Notes: a model not told the origin generated them from the sequence alone. Shown: positions 28,088 to 37,678, numbered from the stretch's first letter. The stretch is DNA of 64,000 nucleotides from Candidatus Thiodiazotropha sp. (ex Monitilora ramsayi) (GCA_025655595.1 JAHXIO010000006.1:124001-188000), one strand, 5' to 3'. Numbers and translations are program-made.

Positions 28088-28103
28088 TGTCGCATTGTCT
28101 ACA
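28088..28103. promoter_or_regulatory. NifA upstream activator site between rnfA and nifL (site 2)
   Basis: TGT-CGCATTGTCT-ACA, a second exact TGT-N10-ACA only 33 bp from site 1, i.e. three helical turns, suggesting cooperative binding on one DNA face. Confidence 0.65.
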
Positions 28104-28154
28104 GGGTCCCGTCGTAAGCCAGTGACTCTCACGGCATCAGACCACTTTCGGGCA

Positions 28155-28170
28155 TGGTATGGGATTTGCA
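28155..28170 (+). promoter_or_regulatory. Possible sigma-54 promoter for nifLA
   Basis: TGGTATGGGATTTGCA keeps GG-N10-GC and the TTGC -12 box but departs from TGGCAC at the -24 side. It lies 54 bp upstream of the nifL ATG and 52 bp after the nearer NifA-type site. Confidence 0.5.
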
Positions 28171-28223
28171 CAGGAGAGAGGTATGTACAAATTTTCCTCT
28201 CTTTTTGCAGGTGAGAGTCGGTC

Positions 28224-29855
28224 ATGAGCCAGCGAAATACCACCCTAGCCAATGGCGAAATCATCGATGCCATCAGCCGTTTTTTGGAGTCCCCGCCGGA
28301 AGGGACGCCTGACGAGATCATCGAGGCGTTCGACTTGGTGGGCACCCGGGAATTCCTACCCCCGAAACTCTTCCTGGAGACCGTTGAGCAGGCCCCGGTG
28401 GCGATCTCCATCACCGATTCAACGGCCCGTATTCTCTACGTAAATTCAGCATTTGAGCGGTTGTCCGGTTATCTGCGTGACGAAGTGATCGGCCAGAATG
28501 AGTCGGTGCTCTCCAGTAAATCCACCCCCATCTCTGTCTACCAGGATCTTTGGGAAACCATCAAGGATAAGCGGATTTGGAACGGTACCCTGGTCAATCA
28601 CAGGAAGAGCCGCGAGGAGTACCTGGCTGAACTCATCATCTCACCGGTACTCAGTGCCGATGGTCAGATCGCCTATTACCTCGGTATGCACCGGGATATC
28701 ACCGAGATGCACCAACTTGAACAGCGCCTCAAGTTTCAGAAGGAGCTGACAGAGGCCGCCCTGGATGCCGTGCCGATGGTGGTTGCCATGGTGGATGCGG
28801 AGCGCAAGGTACTCATGGACAATCATGCCTACAAAGCGCTGCTTGGGGACTTCAGGGGTGTGGAGCCCGCGACACTCTTTCTGGATGCCCTGGAACAACA
28901 ACTCGGTTTTGACCTGAGCAACGTATGCCAGGTCGGTAAGGGATTTGGCAATATCGATGTGAGGCTCGACCCGCCAGGGGGGGCTTCGCCCCGTTGGTTC
29001 GCCTGTTCCGGTGTGCGTGTGGCCGAACTGGATGAGGCAGCCAACAACTACTTCAAACCTACCGGCACATCCCGCTGCTGCCTGTTGCTGATCGCCAACG
29101 AGGTGACTTCCAGTCGCCGACGTATCAATGAAGCGCGGCTCAACATGATTCGCGCCAATATGGCCGAGCAGCAGATGGTACAGACCATGCGGGAGGCGAT
29201 ATCCGGTGCAATCTTCAAGCTTCAGGTACCGTTGAATGTGATCAAGGCTGCCATCTCCATGCCGGATGGCGGTAGTGCGAAGAACAGCCTGCGTGAGGTG
29301 CTGCAGCAGGCGCTGGAGAGTGGAAACGAGGCAATGGACAGTCTGCATGGTTCCCTGCCAAGTCCTACCCTGGAACAGACCTCCACGGTGAATATCAATG
29401 AGATCGTTCACGAGGTTATCAAGCTGTCGACAGACAGGTTGCTCGCAACCGGCGTGGTGGTGGATTGGCGACCGACAGCCGTTCTGCCGTCCGTGTCGGG
29501 CAGGGCCAACTCACTGCGGGGACTGTTTAAATATCTGATCGACAATGCCATTGAAGCGGTTAACGAGGCGGGAAGGCCATATCGGGAGGTGCGTCTGGAA
29601 ACTCGCGAAGAGAATCATGAGCTGGTTGTTGAAGTGATGGATAACGGTTCGGGGATACCGAAAAGCCAACGCATCAAGGCGTTCGAACCTTTCTTCTGTG
29701 GCTGGACCCATGCCGGTGAACACGCAGGGATGGGATTGACCATGGCCCAGGAGGTCGCAATCGGTCACGGCGGATCTGTCGAGATCGATCCCGATTTTCT
29801 GGGTGGCTGTCGCGTAATCGCCAGACTCCCCGTCAAAGGCACGGAAGGAGGTTGA
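28224..29855 (+). CDS. nifL: NifL, redox- and nitrogen-responsive inhibitor of NifA
   Basis: This 543-residue cytoplasmic regulator has a PAS domain at about 50-165 (FAD-binding type, with IVYVN-like RILYVNSAF and GMHRDITEMH), a second PAS-like region at about 180-290, and a GHKL ATPase-like module at about 400-540 (N-box IDNAIEAVNEAG, G-boxes DNGSGIP and GMGLTMA). The segment equivalent to the histidine-kinase H box reads FKLQVPLNVI and has no phosphorylatable His, as in Azotobacter NifL, which works by protein contact rather than phosphorelay. It lies 4 bp upstream of nifA, the usual stoichiometric pairing. Confidence 0.95.
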   Translation: MSQRNTTLANGEIIDAISRFLESPPEGTPDEIIEAFDLVGTREFLPPKLFLETVEQAPVAISITDSTARILYVNSAFERLSGYLRDEVIGQNESVLSSKSTPISVYQDLWETIKDKRIWNGTLVNHRKSREEYLAELIISPVLSADGQIAYYLGMHRDITEMHQLEQRLKFQKELTEAALDAVPMVVAMVDAERKVLMDNHAYKALLGDFRGVEPATLFLDALEQQLGFDLSNVCQVGKGFGNIDVRLDPPGGASPRWFACSGVRVAELDEAANNYFKPTGTSRCCLLLIANEVTSSRRRINEARLNMIRANMAEQQMVQTMREAISGAIFKLQVPLNVIKAAISMPDGGSAKNSLREVLQQALESGNEAMDSLHGSLPSPTLEQTSTVNINEIVHEVIKLSTDRLLATGVVVDWRPTAVLPSVSGRANSLRGLFKYLIDNAIEAVNEAGRPYREVRLETREENHELVVEVMDNGSGIPKSQRIKAFEPFFCGWTHAGEHAGMGLTMAQEVAIGHGGSVEIDPDFLGGCRVIARLPVKGTEGG

Positions 29856-29859
29856 AGTT

Positions 29860-31419
29860 ATGACCACGATTGATGAAAACATAACGGAGACCGGGAACCG
29901 GTACAGTACGATACTGGAGTGTGAACTGGAGAGCCTCTACCTGGTTAGCCAGGTATTGAGCCGTTCGCTCGATTTCCGCGATACCCTGGCGGAGGTGCTC
30001 AAGGTTCTCAACGATACATCTGGCATGCGTCACGGCATGATCTGCCTGCTGGACGCAGATAGCGGCGACCTGCTGGTCACTGCGCTTCATGAGAATCCAC
30101 AGCCACTGAATGCGATCCGCTATAAACCGGGAGAAGGCGTCGTGGGTGCCATCATGGAGAGCGGCGACCCCCTGGCTGTAGAACGGATCTCTGAGGAGGA
30201 TAGGTTTCTCGACCGCCTTGGCGTTTATGACGCTGACCTGTCGTTCATCGGTGTGCCGATAACCATCGGCGAGATATCAGCGGGTGTGTTGGCAGCTCAG
30301 CCCCTTGTTGGCAATGGGGCGTTGGATATGCACAAGCGCTTTCTGCAGATGGTGGCCAATCTCATCGGCCAGAGCGTACGACTCGCACGCAAGGTCGAGG
30401 ATGAACAACTGGCCCTTAAAAGTGAGCGTGACTCACTGCGCCGCAAGGTACGTGGTGAACACGGTTTTTCCAACATGGTCGGTCATACCTCCAGCATGCG
30501 CCTGGTGTTCGACCAGGTAAGACAGGTGGCCAAGTGGAATACCACGGTACTTATCCGCGGTGAGTCCGGTACCGGAAAGGAGCTGATCGCCAATGCGATT
30601 CACTACAATTCGCCCCGCTCAAACGGCCCGTTCATCAAGCTCAACTGTGCAGCACTACCCGATACATTGCTGGAGTCTGAACTCTTCGGTCATGAGAAGG
30701 GGGCATTTACCGGGGCAGTGAGCCAGCGTAAGGGGCGCTTCGAGCAGGCCCATGGCGGCACCATCTTTCTCGATGAGATTGGGGAGATCTCGCCCGCATT
30801 TCAGGCAAAACTGCTACGGGTATTGCAGGAGGGGGAATTTGAACGGGTCGGTGGCGTCAAGACCCAGGTGGTGGATGTCCGTGTCGTGGCTGCCACTAAC
30901 AAGGATCTGGAGTCGGAAGTTCAGGAAGGCAACTTTCGTGAAGACCTCTACTATCGTCTCAACGTAATGCCGATCAATACGCCGCCGCTCAGAGAGCGCA
31001 GCGAAGATATTCCTGACTTGGCCCGTTTCCTGGTTTCCAAGATTGCCAAGAGCCAGGGACGCGAGTTGGAGGTGGAGGATTCGGCCCTTGGTCCGCTCAT
31101 GCGTTACGACTGGCCCGGAAATGTACGTGAACTGGAGAACTGTCTTGAACGTGCGGCTGTGATGAGCAGTGACGGTAAGATCGATAAAAACGCAATCAAC
31201 CTCACCGGCCTGCAGGGGAACCCTCCCCAGGCGGTTCCACTCTCCACCTCCAATCGTGTCGATATTGACGATCCGGAACTGGACGAACGGGAACGCGTTA
31301 TCGCAGCGCTTGAACAGGCCGGGTGGGTGCAGGCCAAGGCGGCACGCCTGCTGGGTATGACCCCCCGTCAGATCGGCTATCGAATCCAGACCCTCAATAT
31401 CAGAGTCAGGCAGATCTGA
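29860..31419 (+). CDS. nifA: NifA, sigma-54-dependent activator of nif genes
   Basis: This 519-residue protein has a GAF domain at about 35-175, an AAA+ domain at about 210-445 (Walker A GESGTGKE, the sigma-54-contacting GAFTGA loop, Walker B FLDEIGEI) and a C-terminal helix-turn-helix ([19 protein letters not shown]). The inter-domain Cys-rich linker typical of oxygen-sensitive rhizobial NifA is absent, which fits control by the co-encoded NifL. Predicted binding sites TGT-N10-ACA occur at several nif promoters in this window. Confidence 0.97.
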   Translation: MTTIDENITETGNRYSTILECELESLYLVSQVLSRSLDFRDTLAEVLKVLNDTSGMRHGMICLLDADSGDLLVTALHENPQPLNAIRYKPGEGVVGAIMESGDPLAVERISEEDRFLDRLGVYDADLSFIGVPITIGEISAGVLAAQPLVGNGALDMHKRFLQMVANLIGQSVRLARKVEDEQLALKSERDSLRRKVRGEHGFSNMVGHTSSMRLVFDQVRQVAKWNTTVLIRGESGTGKELIANAIHYNSPRSNGPFIKLNCAALPDTLLESELFGHEKGAFTGAVSQRKGRFEQAHGGTIFLDEIGEISPAFQAKLLRVLQEGEFERVGGVKTQVVDVRVVAATNKDLESEVQEGNFREDLYYRLNVMPINTPPLRERSEDIPDLARFLVSKIAKSQGRELEVEDSALGPLMRYDWPGNVRELENCLERAAVMSSDGKIDKNAINLTGLQGNPPQAVPLSTSNRVDIDDPELDERERVIAALEQAGWVQAKAARLLGMTPRQIGYRIQTLNIRVRQI

Positions 31420-31432
31420 TTCATTCAATACC

Positions 31433-31462
31433 TTGCAGGCGCAGAAGGTGCTGCGCCTGCAA
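31433..31462. terminator. Perfect hairpin after nifA, probable terminator or 3' stabiliser
   Basis: A 12-bp perfect stem (TTGCAGGCGCAG, 31433-31444, with its complement at 31451-31462) and a 6-base loop lie 13 bp after the nifA stop. There is no T-run, so termination is not certain. Confidence 0.6.
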
Positions 31463-31501
31463 AGCTTAAGTCGCACACCTTACACAACCCCTCAATTGTC
31501 T

Positions 31502-31517
31502 TGTCGACTACCTGACA
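31502..31517. promoter_or_regulatory. NifA upstream activator site for nifB
   Basis: TGT-CGACTACCTG-ACA, an exact consensus match 62 bp before the -24 GG of the nifB promoter. Confidence 0.78.
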
Positions 31518-31577
31518 TTTCGCGCCACCTGTAATTTTTTAGATAAATAAAACAATGCCTTATGTTTCGAAAAATAT

Positions 31578-31594
31578 TAGGCACGCCCCTTGCA
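31578..31594 (+). promoter_or_regulatory. Sigma-54 promoter of nifB
   Basis: TAGGCACGCCCCTTGCA has GG at 31580-31581, GC at 31592-31593 and the TTGCA -12 box. Transcription would start near 31605, which rules out any nifB start before that point and supports the ATG at 31651. Confidence 0.82.
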
Positions 31595-31650
31595 ACCTAG
31601 CCTCCATACCCAGTTATCGGCCCCTCGCGGGGCACTGTTTTGGAGATGCG

Positions 31651-33144
31651 ATGATGGAATTGACAGTAATTGGCCAGAATGCGGAAGGGGGGTGCAGTTC
31701 ATCCGGCTGCGGTAGTAGTGGTGACCAGCTCTCGCACCTGCCGGATCACATTCGCGACAAGGTCAAGGATCATCCCTGCTACTCGGAGGATGCCCACCAC
31801 CACTTTGCCCGTATGCACGTGGCAGTGGCGCCAGCCTGCAATATTCAGTGCCACTACTGCAACCGCAAGTACGACTGCTCAAATGAGTCGCGTCCCGGCG
31901 TGGTCTCCGAACTGCTCACGCCTGACCAGGCAGTGAAAAAGGCGATGGCGGTTGCCGCCAATATCCCGCAGATGACGGTACTCGGCATCGCCGGTCCCGG
32001 CGATCCGCTGGCTAATCCGGAGCGTACCTTCGAAACCTTCAGACAGCTCACGGAGAAGGCGCCCGACATCAAGCTCTGCGTCTCCACCAACGGTCTTTCA
32101 CTGCCGGAACAGGTAGACGAACTGTGCAAGCACAATATCGATCACGTCACCATCACCATCAACTGCGTCGACCCCGACGTAGGCGCCAAGATCTATCCCT
32201 GGATTTTCTGGAACAACCGCCGGATTCACGGTCGCAAAGGCGCCAAGATCCTGATCGAGCAGCAGCAGAAAGGACTGCAGATGCTCACCGAGCGCGGCAT
32301 CCTGGTAAAGGTTAACTCGGTGATGATTCCCGGTGTCAACGATGAGCACCTGGAGGCAGTGAGCAAGATCGTCAAGGAGAAGGGCGCGTTCCTGCACAAC
32401 GTGATGCCGCTGATCGCCGAGGAGGAGCACGGCACTTTCTACGGGGTCATGGGACAGCGTGGTCCCACCCACGACGAGTTACAGGCACTGCAGGACAAGT
32501 GCGCCGGCGACATGAACATGATGCGTCACTGTCGCCAGTGCCGTGCCGATGCCGTCGGCATGCTGGGCGAAGACCGGGGCGACGAGTTCACCATGGACAA
32601 GGTCGAGGAGATGCAAATCGACTATGAAGCGGCCATGGAGAAACGTGCGGCGTACCAGGAGGCGGCGCTTGCCACTCTGGAGGCGCAACGCAGTAATACC
32701 GGCGAGGCCTTCGTCTCGCTCTCCTCCATCAAGACCCTGAAGAGAGAGACGCGACCCGTATTGATAGCGGTCGCGACCTCTGGCGGTGGTGTCATCAACC
32801 AGCACTTCGGTCACGCCAGGGAGTTCCTCATTTATGAGGCCTCCATGACCGACGTGCGCTTTATCGGCCACCGCAAGGTGGATCTCTACTGTAGTGGCGG
32901 TGATTCCTGCGGCGATGCCGAGACCACCCTGCAAAAGATCATTCGCACCCTCGACGGTTGCGAGGCGGTGCTCTGTTCCAAGATCGGCTACGAGCCCTGG
33001 GGACAGTTGGAAGACGCCGGCATACAGCCCAACGGTGAACACGCCATGGAGCCCATCGAGGATGCGGTGGCTGCCGTCTATGCGGAGATGGTTGAGAAGG
33101 GACTGCCGGATGTCGCCAAAACCGGGATAAGGGCCAGCGCCTGA
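31651..33144 (+). CDS. nifB: NifB, FeMo-cofactor core (NifB-co) synthase
   Basis: This 497-residue radical SAM protein fuses two [4Fe-4S] units and inserts carbide and sulfur to make the 8Fe precursor of FeMo-co. The SAM-cluster motif is C63-NIQ-C67-HY-C70. The ESRPGV motif follows at about 76-81, and further cluster ligands lie in MMRHCRQCRADA. The C-terminal 100 residues form a NifX/NafY-like domain (HFGHAREFLIYE), as in proteobacterial NifB. Start at 31651 has GGAG five bases upstream and lies after the sigma-54 promoter. A Cys/Ser/Gly-rich N-terminal patch (EGGCSSSGCGSS) is normal for the family. Confidence 0.97.
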   Translation: MMELTVIGQNAEGGCSSSGCGSSGDQLSHLPDHIRDKVKDHPCYSEDAHHHFARMHVAVAPACNIQCHYCNRKYDCSNESRPGVVSELLTPDQAVKKAMAVAANIPQMTVLGIAGPGDPLANPERTFETFRQLTEKAPDIKLCVSTNGLSLPEQVDELCKHNIDHVTITINCVDPDVGAKIYPWIFWNNRRIHGRKGAKILIEQQQKGLQMLTERGILVKVNSVMIPGVNDEHLEAVSKIVKEKGAFLHNVMPLIAEEEHGTFYGVMGQRGPTHDELQALQDKCAGDMNMMRHCRQCRADAVGMLGEDRGDEFTMDKVEEMQIDYEAAMEKRAAYQEAALATLEAQRSNTGEAFVSLSSIKTLKRETRPVLIAVATSGGGVINQHFGHAREFLIYEASMTDVRFIGHRKVDLYCSGGDSCGDAETTLQKIIRTLDGCEAVLCSKIGYEPWGQLEDAGIQPNGEHAMEPIEDAVAAVYAEMVEKGLPDVAKTGIRASA

Positions 33145-33155
33145 GGAGTCGAGAT

Positions 33156-33434
33156 ATGGCATACGAAATTACCGAAAGCTGCGTCAACTGTTGGGCCTGC
33201 GAACCGCTCTGTCCCAGCAAGGCAATCCACGAAGCCCGTCCGCACTTCCTGATCGATGCGAAGAAGTGCACCGAGTGCGAGGGTGATTTTGCCGATCCCC
33301 AGTGTGTGAGCATCTGTCCGATCGAGGGGGCGATTCTCAACCCGTTTGGCGATGCGGCCAACCCGCAGGGATCACTGACCGGCATACCGCCGGAACGCAT
33401 GGCCGAGGTCATGGCCGAGATCCAGGCAAGATAA
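33156..33434 (+). CDS. fdxN: 2[4Fe-4S] ferredoxin, FdxN-like
   Basis: This 92-residue ferredoxin has CVNCWACEPLCP in the first half and CTECEGDFADPQCVSICP in the second. The extended spacing in the second motif marks the YfhL/FdxN group. It follows nifB by 11 bp, the position of FdxN, which is known to supply electrons for FeMo-co synthesis through NifB. The 25-residue tail after the clusters is slightly longer than usual. Confidence 0.88.
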   Translation: MAYEITESCVNCWACEPLCPSKAIHEARPHFLIDAKKCTECEGDFADPQCVSICPIEGAILNPFGDAANPQGSLTGIPPERMAEVMAEIQAR

Positions 33435-33448
33435 CAGGAGGCGTGACA

Positions 33449-33664
33449 ATGGACATCGCAGTTCGATCACCGCATCGGGCAACGGACAAGCAGCAAGCGT
33501 TGCAGGCCCTGGCTCATCGTTGGTTAAGGCGCATGGTCCGTAGCTGCCGCAAACCGGTAATCCCGGGCAAACCCAAGGGCGTGCACATGCCCGATCGGCT
33601 CTGGCATCGGCAGTCTGCCCTTTACATGTGCCTGCAGGAGAGCAGGAGCAAGGCGGAACCATGA
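33449..33664 (+). CDS. Small basic protein of the nifB operon, unknown function
   Basis: This is a 71-residue, strongly basic protein (MDIAVRSPHRATDKQ...). An AGGAGG ribosome-binding site lies 7 bases before the ATG, and its stop overlaps the next start in ATGA fashion at 33661-33664, so translation is expected. It has two cysteines (one in RSCRKP, one in MCLQES) and no signal or membrane segment. I do not recognise a family. Position between fdxN and nifO suggests a role around cofactor synthesis, but that is inference. Confidence 0.75.
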   Translation: MDIAVRSPHRATDKQQALQALAHRWLRRMVRSCRKPVIPGKPKGVHMPDRLWHRQSALYMCLQESRSKAEP

Positions 33665-34083
33665 GCCTGTTGATCTTCTACGAAAAACCGGGATGTATCG
33701 GTAACCGGCAGCAGAAGACGCTACTGGAGAGCTTCGGCCACCAGATCGATGTTCGCGACCTGTTGGGTGAGTCGTGGACCAGGGACTCCCTGCGGCCGTA
33801 CTTTTTCAATACGCCGGTAGCGGAATGGTTCAACCGGAGTGCGCCGCAACTGAAGGAGGGTTGGTTCAACATCCATGAACTGGGTGAGGCGCAGGCACTC
33901 TCCCTGATGCTTGCCGAGCCGATATTGATACGACGTCCACTGATGCAGCTGGGTGAACTCAAACAGGCGGGCTTCGTTGATGGTCCGATACTGGCTGCGC
34001 TTGATATCTACCTGGACCCGGAAGCGGATCTTCAGTCCTGTCCTATGGAGGGGGCTGACCCCGTGTGTGAGGCGTCGGCATGA
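33661..34083 (+). CDS. nifO: NifO, nitrogenase-associated ArsC-like protein
   Basis: This is a 140-residue thioredoxin-fold protein of the ArsC/Spx family. It begins SLLIFYEKPGCIGNRQQKTL and keeps the single Cys of the family's active-site loop. NifO in Azotobacter sits after nifB-fdxN and affects molybdenum use or nitrate-versus-nitrogenase balance, and the same order is seen here. The ATG at 33661 overlaps the upstream stop and is favoured over the earlier in-frame start because of this coupling. It overlaps the flavodiiron gene by 4 bp. Confidence 0.85.
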   Translation: MSLLIFYEKPGCIGNRQQKTLLESFGHQIDVRDLLGESWTRDSLRPYFFNTPVAEWFNRSAPQLKEGWFNIHELGEAQALSLMLAEPILIRRPLMQLGELKQAGFVDGPILAALDIYLDPEADLQSCPMEGADPVCEASA

Positions 34084-35363
34084 ACAGCCGGATCGACGTA
34101 TCCGCCCATCGTGATGCCGTGGAGTTTGCCGACGGTGTCTACTGGATCGGTGCGCTCGATCCCACGCTGCGTACGTTCGACATTATTCTCAGTACCGCAA
34201 ACGGCACAACCTACAACGCCTATCTGGTAAAGGGCAGTGATGGGGTGGCGGTGATCGATACCGTGAAGGAGAACTTCAGCGATGAGTTCTTTGCACGGCT
34301 GGAGTCCGAAGTCGACTATAGCGAGATCAAGGCGATTGTGCTCAATCACCTGGAGCCTGACCATACCGGTGCACTGCCCGAACTGATGCGCCGCGCACCC
34401 CAGGCCAAGCTCTATATTTCCCAACGCGCCACATCCATGCTCAAGGCGTTGCTGAAACCGACGACGGGAACGTTCGAATATACCACCGTCGATACTGGCG
34501 ATACGGTAGCGCTGGGCGATCGCACGCTTCGCTTCCTGCATACCCCTTTTCTGCACTGGCCCGATACTCAGTGCACCTATTTGGAAGAGGAGGCGGTACT
34601 CTTCTCGGGTGATGTGTTTGGCTGCCACTACTGCGACAAGCGGTTGTTCAACGATCAGGTCGGCGACTTCCGCTTTTCGTTCGACTACTACTATGCGCAC
34701 ATCATGCGTCCGTTCAAAAAGCATGTCATGGACGCACTCAAACTGATCGAACCGCTCAAGTTGAAACATATCGCACCGACCCATGGGCCGATCCTGCGTG
34801 AGCGGCCCAGGCGCTATGTCACCCACTACCGGGAGCTCTCCACCTCGAGCCTCTCCGCGGAGATCGGCAGCAGCGACCAGTCGATGATCATTTTCTATAT
34901 GAGCTCCTACGGCAACACCGCGCGCATGGCAGAAGCGATTGCCGAGGGCGCCAGTGATATCGACGGTGTGAGGGTCTCTCTCTATGACCTGGAAGGCGGG
35001 GAGACGGATCCTTTCGTGGATCTCATTGAAGAGGCCGATGCACTACTGTTCGGCTCTCCCACTATCAATGGCGATGCGGTCAAGCCAGTGTGGGACCTGC
35101 TCTCGTCCCTTGCGGTGGTGAATCTCATGGGAAAGCTGGGTGCGGCCTTCGGCTCATATGGCTGGAGCGGTGAGGCGGTGCGAATGATAGAGGACCGCAT
35201 GCGTGGATTGAAGATGCACATCCCCAAAGAGGGATTGCGAGTCAAGTTGATTCCGACAGAGGAGGAGTTGAAGGTGTGCCGCTCGTTTGGTCTGCAGATC
35301 GCCGAGGTATTAACCGGCAAAAGCACCGAGAAGAGCGTTATCGAATTTGCAGATCTTGTGTAG
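34080..35363 (+). CDS. Flavodiiron protein (A-type), O2 or NO reductase
   Basis: This is a 427-residue cytoplasmic enzyme with a metallo-beta-lactamase diiron domain (about 1-255) and a flavodoxin domain (about 265-415). Diiron ligands are visible: NHLEPDHTG (H-x-E-x-D-H), the His in LHWPD, the Asp in SGDVFGCH and the His in APTHGP. The FMN-binding loop is YMSSYGNTARMAEA. It has no rubredoxin domain, so it needs a separate electron donor. Its place inside the nifB operon, overlapping nifO by 4 bp, points to O2 or NO removal for nitrogenase, or to a role as a flavin electron carrier. Confidence 0.92.
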   Translation: MNSRIDVSAHRDAVEFADGVYWIGALDPTLRTFDIILSTANGTTYNAYLVKGSDGVAVIDTVKENFSDEFFARLESEVDYSEIKAIVLNHLEPDHTGALPELMRRAPQAKLYISQRATSMLKALLKPTTGTFEYTTVDTGDTVALGDRTLRFLHTPFLHWPDTQCTYLEEEAVLFSGDVFGCHYCDKRLFNDQVGDFRFSFDYYYAHIMRPFKKHVMDALKLIEPLKLKHIAPTHGPILRERPRRYVTHYRELSTSSLSAEIGSSDQSMIIFYMSSYGNTARMAEAIAEGASDIDGVRVSLYDLEGGETDPFVDLIEEADALLFGSPTINGDAVKPVWDLLSSLAVVNLMGKLGAAFGSYGWSGEAVRMIEDRMRGLKMHIPKEGLRVKLIPTEEELKVCRSFGLQIAEVLTGKSTEKSVIEFADLV

Positions 35364-35448
35364 GTCCGTACGGGCAAACAGGGATATAGCGAAGCACACA
35401 GTATAACCGCCCGGCAACGCCAGGCATTCAACATAGACAGCAAGGTGA

Positions 35449-35739
<291 letters not shown>

Positions 35740-35756
35740 ACGGGGAGGAGAGTTCG

Positions 35757-36113
35757 ATGCCACTGATTACATTTTCAAACCCCGAGTATAAGGACAAAAC
35801 GGTCTACGCCGTAGCAGGCAGCTTTACAGAGACCGTATTGAAGATCGCCAAGACCAACAAAATACCCATCAACTTCGATTGCGGCGACGGCAATTGCGGC
35901 AGCTGTGCGATCCAGGTGACCTACCTCGATGACAAGGCACCCATGGGCTACCACCTGGAAGAGAAGGAGAAGCAGGTGCTGCGTGAACTGGGCAAGATCA
36001 GCAAGGATGAACTGGAACAGTTGATCGTTGACGACCTGCCCAGCAAATGGCGTCTGGCCTGCCAGTTCATCCCCAGGGACGAAGATATTGTCGTCGAGTA
36101 CGAGGCCGTGTGA
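35757..36113 (+). CDS. Shethna FeSII-like [2Fe-2S] protective protein
   Basis: This 118-residue [2Fe-2S] protein has CGDGNCGSCAIQVTYLD, then EEKEKQVLRELGKI, then LPSKWRLACQFIPRDEDIVV. This order and the extra 30-residue insertion between the third and fourth cysteines match the Azotobacter FeSII protein, which binds both nitrogenase components into an inactive, O2-stable complex when oxidised. It lies 17 bp after another [2Fe-2S] ferredoxin and shares its last base with the nifQ start codon. Confidence 0.87.
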   Translation: MPLITFSNPEYKDKTVYAVAGSFTETVLKIAKTNKIPINFDCGDGNCGSCAIQVTYLDDKAPMGYHLEEKEKQVLRELGKISKDELEQLIVDDLPSKWRLACQFIPRDEDIVVEYEAV

Positions 36114-36688
36114 TGGCCTTTGCAGTCTTGGCAATAGAGAGCCCCCAAGCTGCCTATGCCAGGCTGATGGCCGCGCGTCGGGGTGATCCGGTGGAGGAGA
36201 TCCTGGCGCGTATTCTGGCTTCCTGGTTGGTTGGCGAGGGTGTCATGCCTGAATGGCTTGGGTTGGATGAGCATGAATTCGGGCGCATGATGCTGCACCA
36301 TTTTCCAAACTTCGATACGACCGAAATGTTAGGTGTCGGTTCTGCGGTCGATCAGGAACGCGGGGCTGAGATGGATGATTTGCGCAAACTGCTGTTGGCA
36401 TCCCGCACCACCGGCAGCCAGTCGGAAATCTGGATGACCGACATCGTCATTGCCGGATGCCTGGGAAGCGATCACCTCTGGCAGGATCTTGGGTTATGGG
36501 AGCGATCTGATTTAACCCGGTTGATGTTTGAAAATTTTCGTCCTCTGGCCATTCGCAACACCAAGGACATGAAGTGGAAGAAATTCCTCTACAAGCAGCT
36601 GTGTGAAACCGAAGGTATATATATCTGTCGCGCCCCCAGTTGCGAAGTCTGCGCCGACTATGCAGTTTGCTTCGGACCCGAAGTGTAA
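36113..36688 (+). CDS. nifQ: NifQ, molybdenum donor for FeMo-co synthesis
   Basis: This 191-residue protein has the NifQ C-terminal cysteine motif C-x4-C-x2-C-x5-C (CRAPSCEVCADYAVC), which binds an Fe-S cluster carrying Mo for delivery to NifEN/NifH. The helical N-terminal domain includes the GLDEHEFGRMM pattern typical of NifQ. The ATG at 36113 overlaps the preceding stop (TGATGG); the frame is open further upstream but that part only mirrors the FeSII-like gene. Confidence 0.93.
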   Translation: MAFAVLAIESPQAAYARLMAARRGDPVEEILARILASWLVGEGVMPEWLGLDEHEFGRMMLHHFPNFDTTEMLGVGSAVDQERGAEMDDLRKLLLASRTTGSQSEIWMTDIVIAGCLGSDHLWQDLGLWERSDLTRLMFENFRPLAIRNTKDMKWKKFLYKQLCETEGIYICRAPSCEVCADYAVCFGPEV

Positions 36689-36693
36689 TCCAT

Positions 36694-37623
36694 ATGTTTG
36701 CCCCCGATCTCACAGCGCAGCATGTAGTGGGAAAAGATATAACGTTGGAGCAGAGAGCATTAGGGGCCTACCTAGGGCTTGCAGTCGGCGATGCCCTGGG
36801 TGCGACTACCGAGTTTCTCACCCCCAGGGAGATCAGGGAGAAGTACGGTGTTCACAAAAGGATTTGCGGTGGCGGCTGGCTGCACCTGAAATCCGGTCAG
36901 GTGACCGACGATACCGAGATGAGCCTGGCGCTGGGTCAGTCCATTATCGAAAACGGTGAGGTTGAGGCAAAAGCGGTCGCAGAAGCGTTCAGTCAATGGA
37001 TGCGCAGCAAGCCGGTGGATATTGGCAACACCGTCAGACGGGGGATTGTCCACTACCGCAACAGCGGAGAAACTTCGGTCCCTGAAAACGAGTTCGATGC
37101 GGGGAACGGCGCTTGTATGCGATCATTGCCGGTGGCCATTGCCTATTGGAATGCCGGGTGGGATGAACTTGTCGCTGTATCGCGCATCCAGTCCCATATT
37201 ACTCACCATAACCCCCAGGCCGATGCTGGGACCGAAGCGCTTCTGCAGATGCTGCGCATGACTTTCAAGAGCGCGTCGAAACAGGCGCTGTTCGATATCG
37301 CAGATGGTTTGGTGGAAAGCCACCGCGCTTACCGGTTTGATCGCAGGTTGGTGGAAAATCCAAGCGGATGGATCGTTGAAACCCTGCAGGTGGTATTTCA
37401 GGCTTTTTTCAATCACGATGATTTTGAGTCGGTCCTGGTCGACGTCGTGAACCGGGGAGGGGATGCCGATACCACGGGTGCCATTGCCGGCATGCTGGCC
37501 GGTGCGTTCTACGGTCTCGATGCGATACCTGGTTACTGGTTAAAGGCTTTGAATAAGGATGTGAAAGCTGCCTGTCATAGTCAGACCTATGCGCTTCTGG
37601 AATTGGCGGGAAAATCTGGCTAA
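36694..37623 (+). CDS. draG: Dinitrogenase reductase-activating ADP-ribosylglycohydrolase
   Basis: This 309-residue enzyme removes ADP-ribose from the regulatory arginine of NifH and restores activity. Dinuclear Mn ligands are seen in DDTEMSLAL near residue 73 and GGDADTTGAIAG near 260. The N-terminal RALGAYLGLAVGDALGATTE is diagnostic. The ATG at 36694 lies 5 bp after nifQ and fits the family length of about 300. Unlike the usual draTG operon, draT is 9 kb away next to nifH. Confidence 0.94.
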   Translation: MFAPDLTAQHVVGKDITLEQRALGAYLGLAVGDALGATTEFLTPREIREKYGVHKRICGGGWLHLKSGQVTDDTEMSLALGQSIIENGEVEAKAVAEAFSQWMRSKPVDIGNTVRRGIVHYRNSGETSVPENEFDAGNGACMRSLPVAIAYWNAGWDELVAVSRIQSHITHHNPQADAGTEALLQMLRMTFKSASKQALFDIADGLVESHRAYRFDRRLVENPSGWIVETLQVVFQAFFNHDDFESVLVDVVNRGGDADTTGAIAGMLAGAFYGLDAIPGYWLKALNKDVKAACHSQTYALLELAGKSG

Positions 37624-37678
37624 TTCGGACCCACAAGGGCGGTATTCCAATGAGAATTCCGGGTTGAATGTTAAACAG

